From: Desertivirga xinjiangensis | GTDB taxonomy: Bacteria > Bacteroidota > Bacteroidia > Sphingobacteriales > Sphingobacteriaceae | Assembly (NCBI RefSeq): GCF_024436435.1 | Contig: NZ_JAFMZP010000012.1 | Location: 62,001-126,000 of the forward strand | DNA: 64,000 nucleotides | Direction: 5' to 3' | Part shown: piece after piece, positions 1 to 8,927 of the stretch | Position numbering within the stretch: position 1 is the stretch's first letter | Layout of the letters: every line of letters begins with the position of its first letter | The notes under the pieces: model-generated | What the model saw: the letters and a program-made list of their open reading frames with translations, nothing else | What the model was told of the DNA's origin: nothing | Database searches by the model: none | Made by a program: the position numbers and the translations under genes

Positions 1-1
1 A

Positions 2-610
2 CTTTACAGCCACAATTATGATATGGCGAAATGGGAACCTGTTCCTCTGAAGGACAAGTACCGCAATGATATTTATGTATACAACAAACCCATACTTATT
101 ATTGCGAACCGTTATAATATGGAATGGGATGGGCCTCCGATCAGCTTTTTCAGTATCGAGACACTTGACCACATAATTAGCCAGCTAAAAGCAACTTATA
201 CTATAATTTATAACCGTCCGAGACCTCAAAATATTACTATGGATAACAGCGATGTTTATGATATGGACGAATTTGAATGGCTTGAAAGGGAACATCCTGA
301 AGTCATACTGATGGAAGACCTGTTTAAAGAAAATAAGGCGGGTGCGCGTAATTTCAATCACCTCCAGCTTATGGTATATGCCAATGCCAGTCACTTTTTG
401 TCCATCCATGGCGGAACAGCCACCCTGGCAAGTTACTTCGGAGGCATTAATCTGATCCTCTCGAAGAAGGGACCTGAACATCATTTTGACTGTTATCACA
501 AATTATATCCCCAGTTTTCCGGTGCAGAGATCCTGCATGCTAAGAACGATGAGCAGCTAATGGATTACGTAGAGAGATATTTTGTCGTTGCTGAACCGAC
601 CGATGCATAA
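2..610 (+). CDS. Polysaccharide-locus protein of unknown function, 5' end outside the window
   Basis: The reading frame is open to the left edge (codons for LYSHNYD precede the ATG at 23), so the N-terminus is missing. The visible 200 residues are soluble with no membrane segment. The C-terminal part has LSIHGGTATLASYFGG followed by LILSKKG, which looks like the nucleotide-sugar-binding end of a GT-B glycosyltransferase, but I do not recognise the family. It ends 9 bp before a flippase gene and lies in a glycan-assembly cluster. A role in exopolysaccharide synthesis is inferred from that context only. Confidence 0.6.
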   Translation, partial: LYSHNYDMAKWEPVPLKDKYRNDIYVYNKPILIIANRYNMEWDGPPISFFSIETLDHIISQLKATYTIIYNRPRPQNITMDNSDVYDMDEFEWLEREHPEVILMEDLFKENKAGARNFNHLQLMVYANASHFLSIHGGTATLASYFGGINLILSKKGPEHHFDCYHKLYPQFSGAEILHAKNDEQLMDYVERYFVVAEPTDA

Positions 611-619
611 TAGTTAACT

Positions 620-1954
620 ATGAGCTCCCAAAGCATAAAGGACCAATACTGGCTTAAATCTGGTATAATCAATATCCTGCAGAATTTTTCGGGTACTATT
701 ATTAACCTGGCTACTTTTTATATCCTGGTAAGATTACTGAGTAAAAATGATTACGGGGTGTGGGGTATCTTCCTGCAAACTGTTGTCATCGCCGAAGTGA
801 TCCGTAGCGGATTGATCCAAAGTGCTCTGATCAAGTTCATGTCGGGTGCCGACAAAACGGAACATTCCAAGATCATATCGGCCTCCATTGCTATCAGTGG
901 GACCTTAACTATAGTGATGATCCTGCTTAGCTTTTTATTTGCAGGATCTCTGGCCAGTCTTCTCAAGGCGCCGCAACTTGAAGAAATGTTTCATTTATAT
1001 ACCATTGTATTCTTTTTTTCCGGATTACTGACGGTATTTAATTGTATCGAACAAGCTAATTTTAGTTATTCCGGTGTATTTGCGAGTAACCTGGTCCGAA
1101 GTTCTATATTGGCAGTTTACCTGCTGGCAGTTTATATTTTTAAGCTCGATACCAGTTTGATGCAATTGGTTTATATTCAAATTGTCGCAACAGCGGTGAG
1201 CGCCCTCATAGCCTGGGCTTATGTACGCAGTTTTATTGAGATGGCGTTTAGTTTCAGCAGGGACTGGGCAGCAAAGATATTTCACTACGGTAAATATGCC
1301 TTTGCCACTTCAGTGAGCTCCATTTTGTCCGGAACAATAGATCAGTGGATGCTTGCAGGGATCATTTCCCCTTCGGCATCCGGGGCCTTTAATATTGCCG
1401 TACGTATTGGTAACCTCATTGATATACCAACCAATGCTATTGCAACGATAGTCTTCCCCCAAAGCGCAAAACGAATTGAGACAGAGGGGAAAGAGGCTGT
1501 AAAGTACTTGTATGAAAAATCTGTAGGTACTATCCTTGCTATCGTCATTCCTGTAATTATATTTTTATATTTTTTTGATAGCCTGATCATTGACCTTTTA
1601 GCGGGTGATAAATACGCAGATACGGTCCCCATTCTGAACGTGACCTTACTTTACTGCATTTTCGGTCCTTTCGGCCGGCAGGTTGGAGTTATCTTAGACT
1701 CCATGGGTAAAACCCGGACCACGTTTTTTATCGTTATAGGCAACACCTGCATTATTCTGATCCTGAATTATTTTCTTATCAGGAAGTATGGGGTTATGGG
1801 CGCTGCTTATGCTACCCTTATATCCAATATAATAGGTTTTGCCATCGGACAGGCCATTTTATGGAAAGAACTGAGAGTTAATGCACTCAATACGTTCATT
1901 TATGCATTCAAGTTTTATCCAGAGTTTATTAAAAAGTATATTTTAAAGAAGTAG
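620..1954 (+). CDS. Oligosaccharide flippase, Wzx-type (MOP superfamily)
   Basis: A 444-residue polytopic inner-membrane protein with about 12-14 hydrophobic segments spread along its length. It starts with YWLKSGIINILQNFSGTII and has the LVRLLSKNDYGVWG pattern typical of the polysaccharide biosynthesis/MATE-like flippase family. Such proteins move lipid-linked repeat units across the inner membrane. Its stop codon abuts the ATG of the fucosyltransferase gene (1955), so the two are co-transcribed and probably translationally coupled. The length is normal for Wzx. The exact substrate cannot be read from the sequence. Confidence 0.88.
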   Translation: MSSQSIKDQYWLKSGIINILQNFSGTIINLATFYILVRLLSKNDYGVWGIFLQTVVIAEVIRSGLIQSALIKFMSGADKTEHSKIISASIAISGTLTIVMILLSFLFAGSLASLLKAPQLEEMFHLYTIVFFFSGLLTVFNCIEQANFSYSGVFASNLVRSSILAVYLLAVYIFKLDTSLMQLVYIQIVATAVSALIAWAYVRSFIEMAFSFSRDWAAKIFHYGKYAFATSVSSILSGTIDQWMLAGIISPSASGAFNIAVRIGNLIDIPTNAIATIVFPQSAKRIETEGKEAVKYLYEKSVGTILAIVIPVIIFLYFFDSLIIDLLAGDKYADTVPILNVTLLYCIFGPFGRQVGVILDSMGKTRTTFFIVIGNTCIILILNYFLIRKYGVMGAAYATLISNIIGFAIGQAILWKELRVNALNTFIYAFKFYPEFIKKYILKK

Positions 1955-2782
1955 ATGATGGTTGGAATATATTTCAAGGGCAGGTTAGGAAATCAATTGT
2001 TTCAGTACGCCTACCTCTTATATCTTAAGTCAAAGCATAAGAATAAGGTCTTTTTCTTTCCCAATCCTCACCATGCTTACATCGCCAAATATTTTGATCT
2101 TGGAGCTTACCATAACATAACTCTGGGGTCGAAGATCTACTCTATCTTCATGCGTTGTATTCCGCGTATATTGCCTTTTAAGGATGTATTCTTTCATAAT
2201 TTTGTGGCTCCAAGGGAGAAGAAATTAGAAAACTTTACTATTCATCACGGGTACTTCCAGTCCGATTGGTATTTGAAGCAAATAGAGGGCGGCTTGAAAC
2301 TGCCATTGAAAAAAAAATATACACAGGCTTTTCGCGAGACGTACGGGGACTTGTTCAGTAAGCACAAAACCCTTGTGGTCCATATCCGCAGAACCGATTT
2401 CCTTTCCTACGGAAAAAGGGACATCTCTCTGCCTATTGAGTACTTTATCGAAAGGCTCAATACAATTGAAGATCTGGATACTTATAAAGTGATCTTTGTA
2501 AGCGACGATCTGCCGTATGTGAAGCGCTTTTTTCCTGAAAAGCCTAATTATATTTTCACCAGCAATTCAGAGATAATCGATTTTCAAATCATTCAGAATG
2601 CAGATGTTACTATTATCTCGAACAGTACCTTTTCCTGGTGGGCCTGCTACCTTAGTGAGAAGAAACAGGTAGTTTATGCTCCAAAGAATTGGATGGCATT
2701 TAACATTGGCAGGGAACATCCGCGCGGTATCATGACTGATAAGTTTAACTGGTGCGAGGTAATAAGTAATAAGGAGCTCTAA
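1955..2782 (+). CDS. Alpha-1,2-fucosyltransferase-like glycosyltransferase (GT11)
   Basis: A 275-residue protein starting IYFKGRLGNQLFQYAYLLYL, the signature GxLGNQxFQYA motif of GT11. It also has the conserved HIRRTDFL motif, which binds GDP-fucose in this family, and a C-terminal SNSTFSWWACYL motif. GT11 enzymes transfer L-fucose (sometimes L-galactose) from the GDP sugar to galactose. Two ATG codons lie in tandem at 1955 and 1958; either could be used. It is the last gene of the plus-strand half of the polysaccharide locus, so the polymer probably carries fucose. Acceptor and linkage are not determined here. Confidence 0.9.
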   Translation: MMVGIYFKGRLGNQLFQYAYLLYLKSKHKNKVFFFPNPHHAYIAKYFDLGAYHNITLGSKIYSIFMRCIPRILPFKDVFFHNFVAPREKKLENFTIHHGYFQSDWYLKQIEGGLKLPLKKKYTQAFRETYGDLFSKHKTLVVHIRRTDFLSYGKRDISLPIEYFIERLNTIEDLDTYKVIFVSDDLPYVKRFFPEKPNYIFTSNSEIIDFQIIQNADVTIISNSTFSWWACYLSEKKQVVYAPKNWMAFNIGREHPRGIMTDKFNWCEVISNKEL

Positions 2783-2825
2783 GGATTCAGAATAAAAAGG
2801 AGTCTCAGACTCCGGTAAAGCGCTA
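2783..2825. repeat. Palindromic direct repeat, copy 1
   Basis: The unit runs GGATTCAG, an A-rich spacer, a GAGTCTC...GACTC palindrome, then GGTAAAGCGCTA. It recurs at 3066-3110 with a handful of mismatches. It resembles an intergenic REP/BIME-type element more than a simple terminator because the flanking sequence outside the palindrome is conserved too. Confidence 0.55.
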
Positions 2826-2860
2826 TACAAAACGCCCGGGGAGTCGGAGACTCCCTTTTA
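2794..2860. terminator. Long imperfect hairpin, probable bidirectional terminator
   Basis: The arm around 2794-2815 (AAAAAGGAGTCTCAGACTCC plus GG) pairs with the arm around 2837-2860. The left arm starts with an A-run and the right arm ends in TTTTA, as in a two-way terminator between convergent genes. Each arm is itself near-palindromic (GGAGTCT-C-AGACTCC at 2799-2813), so two smaller hairpins are also possible. It lies 12 bp after the fucosyltransferase stop. Confidence 0.6.
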
Positions 2861-3040
2861 TTGGTTGATCCTTAGTCCCTGGTGCGCTAAAGCCCCGGCT
2901 ACAGACTAAGGACAGCGCCGAACTAAATTTCTCCCTACCTTAACGATATTGGGCGCATGCCAGCCGCGTTTGCTTATGCTATTGCAGCTTATGCTCAGTA
3001 AACAAGCTTTTATACAAGCAACTTGTAAACCCTGCCCTGT

Positions 3041-3067
3041 CCAGAGAATTCCGAAGGGTTTCTCTGG
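3041..3067. repeat. Inverted repeat next to the second palindromic copy
   Basis: CCAGAGAA (3041-3048) and TTCTCTGG (3060-3067) form a perfect 8-bp stem with an 11-nt loop. It runs directly into the second copy of the intergenic repeat. Another inverted pair in the same gap is CCTTAGTC (2870-2877) with GACTAAGG (2904-2911). The 336-bp gap between the converging genes holds no open frame I can support. Confidence 0.45.
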
Positions 3068-3110
3068 ATTCAGCAATGAAAAAGAGTCTCCGACTCGGTA
3101 AAGCGCTAAA
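3066..3110. repeat. Palindromic direct repeat, copy 2
   Basis: Second copy of the unit at 2783-2825: GGATTCAG, A-rich spacer, GAGTCTCCGACTC, then GGTAAAGCGCTAAA. It ends 8 bp before the stop codon of the minus-strand glycosyltransferase, so it could also end transcription of that operon. Confidence 0.5.
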
Positions 3111-3118
3111 TTAAAATA

Positions 3119-4207
3119 TCACCCAAGCGATTTGTAAACCTGAAGTGTCTTTTCAATGGATTTGTCGAGAGGGAATTCCCGCAAACGTTCTTTACCTTTC
3201 AGGGAAAGACTTTTCCGCAGACCGCTGTCATTAATCAGCATTTCAAGAGCAGTGATCAGGCTATCTTTGTCACTTTTTTCAAAAAACAGGGCAGCGTCTG
3301 CCGCAATTTCCCTGAAGCATTCCGTGTCGCTTAAGATCACCGGGCAACCAGCCTGGTAAGCCTCAAGAATAGGTAAGCCGAAACCTTCATGTAATGAAGG
3401 ATACACAAACAACAGGGCATTCTGGTACAGGTAATTCAACTGTTCATCAGAAGCCTGGACATGCATAACTGAAGCTTGCAGGTCAAGCCGTCTCAGCAGT
3501 TCCAGATCAGCGATACCCATGCTGCCACCCCCGGTCAAAATTACTTTAAGATCCGGGTGTTTAAGGCTCAGTTCTTTGAAAGCATCGATAAAAAGATAGA
3601 AGTTCTTATAGCCACTTCTGTCGCCAACAAAAAGAATATATTGTTCAGGAACGTTTACAGCTGATGTCAGGAACGGTTCATCAAGATCCATCCCATGATA
3701 AATCACAGATATTTTTCCTGGATCAACCTTCGAATATTTGATAAGGTCATTTTTCGTAGTCTCTGATATCGCAATAATGTGATCAGCCCGTTCAACATTC
3801 AATCGTTTCTGCCTTGTGAGAGGGTCATGAGCCCAAAAATATTCGGGAAAGCGCTCGTAGGTCATGTCGTGGATGGTTACCACCACCGGCTTCCGGGTTC
3901 TGTTAATAAAATAAGGATCGTAATAGGTTGGATGGAAAACGTCAAAGTGCCCTGCATTGAGCAAGTTTTTACAGTAAATATCGTTGATCCTGTAAGCCAG
4001 GGAAGGCTCCGATAATAGTTTTCCGGCGAGCTGTAGCTTTAACTTTTCGTTTTTTATATAATAGTTATTGCTGGCAAGAACGCCAAGCTTATAGTCGAAC
4101 TGCGGATCTTTCTTAATAGCTTGTATCAGATTGTTAAAGTAGCGGCTAATGCCACCAAACTTCTGTGTGCTAAACTTCTGATGATCAAATAATACTCTTA
4201 ACGCCAT
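3119..4207 (-). CDS. Glycosyltransferase family 4 protein
   Basis: A 362-residue GT-B enzyme. The N-terminal domain has KFGGISRYFNNLI and the VTIHDMTYERFP motif. The C-terminal domain has ILFVGDRSGYKN and the nucleotide-sugar-binding EGFGLPILEAYQAGCPVI motif with the conserved Glu pair. GT4 members add hexoses (often mannose) to growing lipid-linked glycans in the cytoplasm. Its start overlaps the end of the upstream glycosyltransferase gene by 23 bp. It is the last gene of the minus-strand polysaccharide operon. Donor and acceptor are unknown. Confidence 0.88.
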   Translation of the reverse strand: MALRVLFDHQKFSTQKFGGISRYFNNLIQAIKKDPQFDYKLGVLASNNYYIKNEKLKLQLAGKLLSEPSLAYRINDIYCKNLLNAGHFDVFHPTYYDPYFINRTRKPVVVTIHDMTYERFPEYFWAHDPLTRQKRLNVERADHIIAISETTKNDLIKYSKVDPGKISVIYHGMDLDEPFLTSAVNVPEQYILFVGDRSGYKNFYLFIDAFKELSLKHPDLKVILTGGGSMGIADLELLRRLDLQASVMHVQASDEQLNYLYQNALLFVYPSLHEGFGLPILEAYQAGCPVILSDTECFREIAADAALFFEKSDKDSLITALEMLINDSGLRKSLSLKGKERLREFPLDKSIEKTLQVYKSLG

Positions 4208-5423
4208 GTTTTTTCGCAGTTTTATCCTTAAGACTATTTTCCAGCAGTTCTGAAAAACTGTTTAACCGGTTATCCCAGGTATTGTCTCCTGCAACCTGTA
4301 AACGGCGCGAAATCCGAACCTGCGAATCGTTAGCCAGCTCTTCTTCCATGGCCTTTATGAATGCATCAGCGTTGTTGCAGTAGCGTACTGTTTCCTTTGT
4401 GAATTCCTCCAGATCGGGGTTAAAGTCGGTGGCAAGCACAGGCTTTCCGGCGCCAAGGTATTCAAATAGTTTCAGTGGGAATATCGTGCGGCTTACATCA
4501 TCTTTCTTGAAGGGGATCATCGCGATGTCGAACCCTTTTATGATCGAAGGCATCTCTTCATAAGGCATCCGGCCGGTGAGATGAACATTCGGACACTGGT
4601 AGAACCAGTCTGGAATAAATTCAGGAGATAGGGGGCCCACAAAAGCAAAGCTTTTATCGGGGTTTCTCGTAGTTACTTCTTTTAGCAGTTCAAAATCCAT
4701 GCGCCTCTCTATATTACCAAAATATCCTATAACTGGTTTTGGCAGTACCGCAATTTTCTCAGCAACAGCGAGATTTTCGTCGAGGGCTTTACTGCTGTGA
4801 CTGATGTCGGCAGCATTTGGAATAAAGTAGCTTGCAGATTTTAGCTTTCGTTTTTCTGTATGAAGCTCGCGGCTTGTGCAGATCACCAGATCACTTTTAC
4901 CAATCAGAATAGGTTCGGAGGTTAGTCCATGTTTCTTATCGAATGGAAGGATCAATGGATCAACACAATGATAGACCGCCAGGGCCGGCCGTATATAGTC
5001 GGCAACATTTGGATAGTGGAAATTAAAGGAATTGATGTATACGAAATCTGAAATATTCTCCAGCGAAAGCACCTTTTTAATCCGTTTTACAATGATCGAT
5101 TCATTGATCCGGAGCAACTGCCTGTAAAAAAATCCTTCAGGAAAGATGTTGATCGATAAAAGGGGAGGGGTGATCACTATTTTCAGATTAGGGACCCCGC
5201 TATCCATCAAGCCACTTGATGAAGCGTTAAAATAGTCCTTTCTTTTTGCAAAGGAGTCTGAACCTTTTTCCTTTAAGTAATCTTTCCAGGTATAAGGATT
5301 CTCAATATAATAAACGCTATTCTCCCTGGCGAGGTATTTTGCCAGGGTATAGGTGGTAGATTCGTATGGTCCGTCAAATTTAGTGGTTCCGAGAATGAAA
5401 ATGCTTTTGCCTGTTAAAGCCAT
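4185..5423 (-). CDS. GT4/GT1-like glycosyltransferase
   Basis: A 412-residue protein with a divergent GT-B fold. The N-terminal part has FILGTTKFDGPYESTTY and a YHCVDPL segment. The C-terminal part has PVIGYFGNIERRMDFELL, NVHLTGRMPYEEMPSII and LKLFEYLGAGKPVLATDF, the last being the typical donor-binding loop. Related proteins act in exopolysaccharide assembly as glycosyl or teichuronic-acid-type transferases. It overlaps the downstream GT4 by 23 bp and follows the acyltransferase with a 3-bp gap, so the three genes are one translational block. Substrate unknown. Confidence 0.82.
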   Translation of the reverse strand: MALTGKSIFILGTTKFDGPYESTTYTLAKYLARENSVYYIENPYTWKDYLKEKGSDSFAKRKDYFNASSSGLMDSGVPNLKIVITPPLLSINIFPEGFFYRQLLRINESIIVKRIKKVLSLENISDFVYINSFNFHYPNVADYIRPALAVYHCVDPLILPFDKKHGLTSEPILIGKSDLVICTSRELHTEKRKLKSASYFIPNAADISHSSKALDENLAVAEKIAVLPKPVIGYFGNIERRMDFELLKEVTTRNPDKSFAFVGPLSPEFIPDWFYQCPNVHLTGRMPYEEMPSIIKGFDIAMIPFKKDDVSRTIFPLKLFEYLGAGKPVLATDFNPDLEEFTKETVRYCNNADAFIKAMEEELANDSQVRISRRLQVAGDNTWDNRLNSFSELLENSLKDKTAKKHGVKSII

Positions 5424-5426
5424 AGA

Positions 5427-6041
5427 TTATACCCTTTCCCAGGTTCTAGATTCGAAATTATATTTCTTAATTATCCGCGCAGGATTACCAGCAGCTACGG
5501 CATAATCGGGCACACTTTTAGTCACCACACTTCCGGCACCAATTACCGAATGTTTTCCTATGGTTACGCCGGCAGTGATCACGCTGTTAGCGCCAATCCA
5601 TACATCATCCGAAATAATAATCGCCTTCGTGCTTACCTCTTGTTCGGCAGGAGGCACGTTCACGTCTTCATAACCATGGTTTAACCCGGAAACAACTATA
5701 TTCTGGGCCAGCATTACATTATTACCGATACTTACCGGGCCGATGATCACATTACTCATCCCTATGATCGTCCGCTCGCCTATGATCACAGCACCAACTC
5801 CATTATTCACTGTTGAAAACTCCTCGATAGCCGAGAAAGCGCCAATCTGAAAGTCATTAAAAGGAAGTAAGTCAAGCCGGGTATTAAACCGTATGGTTGA
5901 GCCCTTACCCCGCTTGTGCCTGAATGGATTTAAAATAAGCCTCACCCATAAGCGCGGCCTGTGTTGATTCTTAGGAATAAGCAGGCGGTGTGCTATTTTT
6001 TTAAGCAAAGGACTGTTTTTTACGGTTTCAGTGAACGACAT
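5427..6041 (-). CDS. Hexapeptide-repeat acyltransferase (WcaF/LbH family)
   Basis: A 204-residue left-handed beta-helix protein with isoleucine-patch hexapeptides: VIIGERTIIGMSNVIIGP, IIISDDVWIGANSVITAG and IGAGSVVTKSVPDYAVAAGN. The DVWIGA...PDY.V..GNPA ending is characteristic of sugar O-acetyltransferases using acetyl-CoA. In this operon it probably decorates the exopolysaccharide or its precursor with acetyl groups. It follows the polymerase/ligase gene by 22 bp. Confidence 0.85.
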   Translation of the reverse strand: MSFTETVKNSPLLKKIAHRLLIPKNQHRPRLWVRLILNPFRHKRGKGSTIRFNTRLDLLPFNDFQIGAFSAIEEFSTVNNGVGAVIIGERTIIGMSNVIIGPVSIGNNVMLAQNIVVSGLNHGYEDVNVPPAEQEVSTKAIIISDDVWIGANSVITAGVTIGKHSVIGAGSVVTKSVPDYAVAAGNPARIIKKYNFESRTWERV

Positions 6042-6063
6042 GTGTGCAATCTAACTGGTTTAT

Positions 6064-7596
6064 TTAGGATAATAACATATCCAACGTACTTTCTGATTCT
6101 TTTTTTGTTTCTTCTTTGTCCATACGGATACAGGCACTTACAATAGCTACAAAAAGATAAAAGAAAATATTTGAGGGAAACTGCACCAGGGCCTCCTGCG
6201 GATAATTGCCGATGTTTAGTGCAAAGATCACCAGGGTCATAGCCAGACAATAGGTTCGAAGTTCCGGATCCCTGATGTTGAAATAGCCGGTTATTCCCTG
6301 ATGTAATATGGTGTACATCATGATACAGAACAACAGCAATCCAATAGAACCAAGCTCAACAGCTACCCGGACATATCCACTGTCGGGAGGAAAATTAGCC
6401 AGGAAGGAGTAAGGAGCAAAGCGTACGCCCCAAACACCCGTAGCACCTAAACCGCCGCCAAGGGGATGGGTCAATATGTACGGCTGGATCATTTTTTGAT
6501 TCTGTTTACGGACATTAAACGATGCATCGTCGGAAGGTTTGAACGCTGATTGAAAACGGTAAAGAGTAGTGTTCGACGTCGGCATATTAATCAGGATCAT
6601 AAAAAGTAATCCCCCAACAGCGGCAATAATGAAAGTCTTTTTACTGATGTTCATAACCACATACAGAAGCATCGCTGCCGGCACCAGTACATAAGCGCCA
6701 CGTGTTCCCGAATATAGCATCACCGTTATGAAAAAGGCCGTTAAACATGCATAGATAATTTTGCTTTTCCTCTTAGCGTGTCCAAGTGCCATTACAATGC
6801 AGAAAACTGCGCTAGCCACCATATTATAGGAGAAAGCTACCGGGTCTGAAAAAATGGAAAATTTCCGCCAGCTGCCATTGATAAAAAGCAGCAGCTGAGC
6901 CAAAGGATCCTGAAGCTCTCGTTCTTCAAATTCAAAAAAGCCAAAATATTCCTGCTTTACAGCATAAATCGCCGCAAAAACAGCCAGGCTTATCCAGACC
7001 TTGAAGATAAGCCTGATATATTGAACTGTACGAATGTAGTAAGTAAAGATAAAGTACATCAGGGTAACTATGGCCACCGTCCTTACTGTGTATAACCAGG
7101 CCATCCTGGCTTCTGTGGTCGGGTTGGCAACCTGCAGAAGATTATATGCTATCCAGATGAGGATGACAGCAGAAATTGGAGTTTTTAAGATCTTCCAGTT
7201 CCTTTCATATTTTTGTCTGAGGAAGAAACCAAAGATCAGCAGCCACTGAAGCAAGTCCATAATAGTGCCCAGCGGCAGCCCCTGAATTATCCTGATCATG
7301 AACATGATGAAATAAGCAAAGATCATCAGGATGATAATGCCTAGCCGGGGGAAGACAATAACGGTGTATACGGTTGGCAATCCTACTAACACCGCAAGTG
7401 AAATAAAACCTGCGGCTGCGCCGAATGTGGCTATTGAGATAGAAACAACTGCCATCAGGATAAGCATGATCAACAAGCCAGCTGGACTCAGCAGCCTGTT
7501 AAAAAAACTACGGAATTTAGACGACGGGCTTTCGTCAACGAAAAGGTTTGGCCTTCCATTTAAACCTTCATATGGGCGCTCCGGAACATAACGCAT
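6064..7596 (-). CDS. O-antigen ligase/polymerase family membrane protein (Wzy_C type)
   Basis: A 510-residue polytopic inner-membrane protein with about 11-12 hydrophobic helices and a long periplasmic loop around residues 330-410 containing THPLGGGLGATGVWG. That GxGLG-type motif and the loop are typical of the O-antigen ligase/Wzy_C family. Given the flippase and Wzc-like partner in the locus, it most likely polymerises repeat units on the periplasmic face. Its ATG overlaps the stop of the upstream 43-residue microprotein (TGATG at 7594-7598), so the two are translationally coupled. Ligase and polymerase roles cannot be separated from sequence. Confidence 0.85.
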   Translation of the reverse strand: MRYVPERPYEGLNGRPNLFVDESPSSKFRSFFNRLLSPAGLLIMLILMAVVSISIATFGAAAGFISLAVLVGLPTVYTVIVFPRLGIIILMIFAYFIMFMIRIIQGLPLGTIMDLLQWLLIFGFFLRQKYERNWKILKTPISAVILIWIAYNLLQVANPTTEARMAWLYTVRTVAIVTLMYFIFTYYIRTVQYIRLIFKVWISLAVFAAIYAVKQEYFGFFEFEERELQDPLAQLLLFINGSWRKFSIFSDPVAFSYNMVASAVFCIVMALGHAKRKSKIIYACLTAFFITVMLYSGTRGAYVLVPAAMLLYVVMNISKKTFIIAAVGGLLFMILINMPTSNTTLYRFQSAFKPSDDASFNVRKQNQKMIQPYILTHPLGGGLGATGVWGVRFAPYSFLANFPPDSGYVRVAVELGSIGLLLFCIMMYTILHQGITGYFNIRDPELRTYCLAMTLVIFALNIGNYPQEALVQFPSNIFFYLFVAIVSACIRMDKEETKKESESTLDMLLS

Positions 7597-7727
7597 CAGA
7601 AGAACAATATTTTAAAAAAGAAACCAAAGACACTACAAAAGGCAAGGAAGAGAGAAAGCCGCTTTTGAATGCTTTTTTCCTCTTCAACTTTCTCTTCTTC
7701 ACTAAGGTTTTGCGGATGTATTCTCAT
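7596..7727 (-). CDS. Putative 43-residue single-pass membrane microprotein
   Basis: The minus-strand ATG at 7727 opens 43 codons that end in TGA at 7598-7596. The peptide starts MRIHPQNLSEEEKVEEEKS, then IQKRLSLFLAFCSVFG and a hydrophobic tail FFFKILFF. That gives an acidic, charged cytoplasmic head and one membrane segment. It begins 12 bp after the GT2 stop, and its TGA overlaps the ATG of the polymerase gene, so it fills a gap that would otherwise break a tightly packed operon. This spacing is the main evidence that it is translated. I know of no family for it; an accessory role with the GT2 or polymerase is inference. Confidence 0.6.
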   Translation of the reverse strand: MRIHPQNLSEEEKVEEEKSIQKRLSLFLAFCSVFGFFFKILFF

Positions 7728-7739
7728 GGTGTTAGCCTC

Positions 7740-8927
7740 TTATTTAACAGCGTTACTCTCCTGATTATGGTGATAGTGCTGTGTAGATACCGAACGTTTA
7801 TTTGCTCTGAATATATTGGTTAAAGATACCAGCTGAAAGAACATAAATTTAGGAATACCCCCTAGCGAACTGTATATCCTTTCATCTGTGTCGGAGCTTT
7901 TTAAAGCTATGATAAATCCTGTCACGAAACAAAAGAATCCTGCAAGCCATAAGCCTGCAACGATTGGTGCCCAAAAGATATTTACCACCATGAGTATGAA
8001 CGAAAGGATCAAAAATATGAACAGAGGGGGGCGCAATAATGTCAGTCCAAACAATACCTGATTCCAGCTTAGACTGATAAAGCCTTTTCCCAGCAATACG
8101 AACCCAAACCTAAAATATCTGAACCAGGTATTGATCCAGCGGGCTCTTTGATTTACGAGTTGATCAGAACGCGAAGTTTTTTCGTCATACACAAGGGCAT
8201 CCGGTGCAAAAGCGATCCTCTTGTCCCTTTTTATGATCTCCGACTGAAGTATTTTGTCAAAACCGGCTCCCGTAATATCTTTCGCCTCGAGGCAGTCCCT
8301 GTACAGGCTTACTGTGAAAGCCATTCCCGAGCCGGCTAGAGTAGCCGATGAACCTGCTTCAAATAAAAGCTTGCCATCATAATAATGATAATAAATATCC
8401 CTTGCTGCATCCAGGCAGGCATAAGTAGTATCGAGGTTCTTGGCTTCCCTTACGCCCTGAACCGCCTCAAAACCCTGATCAAAAAATACATTTAGCTGGT
8501 TGAGGTAGTCAGGGTGCACCAGGTTGTCGCTATCGATGATCGTCAACCGTTCATGATCTCTTTTGAAGTTCCGGATGGCGTAAAAATGCGAACGAGTATT
8601 ACTGGCCAGAACTGTTTCGGGGCGTAACAAAATTACCTTATCATTGTCGAATGAAAGACCGGAGGTATCGCAGTTATCCGCTACTATATAGATAAGGTAG
8701 TTGCTGTAGCGAAGCTTAGAAAGAGAGGCCACAACCGCTTTCAGGTTATCCGTGTATTGGTAAGCAGTAACAATGATCGCATAATCCGCTTCTACTGGCA
8801 CAATACCGGTACGGCTACCTTTCCTGCCCGCAATAAATACAAATACCGCCAGCAAAAGAGGGAGTACAAGGTTGTATCCAATAATGACCTGGATCACTGC
8901 CCAGGCGCTGTTAGCTATGAGATCCAT
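7740..8927 (-). CDS. Membrane-bound family 2 glycosyltransferase
   Basis: A 395-residue GT2 with an N-terminal membrane segment (residues about 10-33) and C-terminal helices after about residue 280. Catalytic signatures are VADNCD (DXD region), TIIDSDNLVHP, AGSGMAF, and QRARW, the Q-x-x-R-W motif typical of processive enzymes such as cellulose and hyaluronan synthases. It probably builds or initiates the polysaccharide chain at the inner membrane. Its start overlaps the end of the Wzc-like gene by 17 bp. The sugar is unknown. Confidence 0.85.
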   Translation of the reverse strand: MDLIANSAWAVIQVIIGYNLVLPLLLAVFVFIAGRKGSRTGIVPVEADYAIIVTAYQYTDNLKAVVASLSKLRYSNYLIYIVADNCDTSGLSFDNDKVILLRPETVLASNTRSHFYAIRNFKRDHERLTIIDSDNLVHPDYLNQLNVFFDQGFEAVQGVREAKNLDTTYACLDAARDIYYHYYDGKLLFEAGSSATLAGSGMAFTVSLYRDCLEAKDITGAGFDKILQSEIIKRDKRIAFAPDALVYDEKTSRSDQLVNQRARWINTWFRYFRFGFVLLGKGFISLSWNQVLFGLTLLRPPLFIFLILSFILMVVNIFWAPIVAGLWLAGFFCFVTGFIIALKSSDTDERIYSSLGGIPKFMFFQLVSLTNIFRANKRSVSTQHYHHNQESNAVK

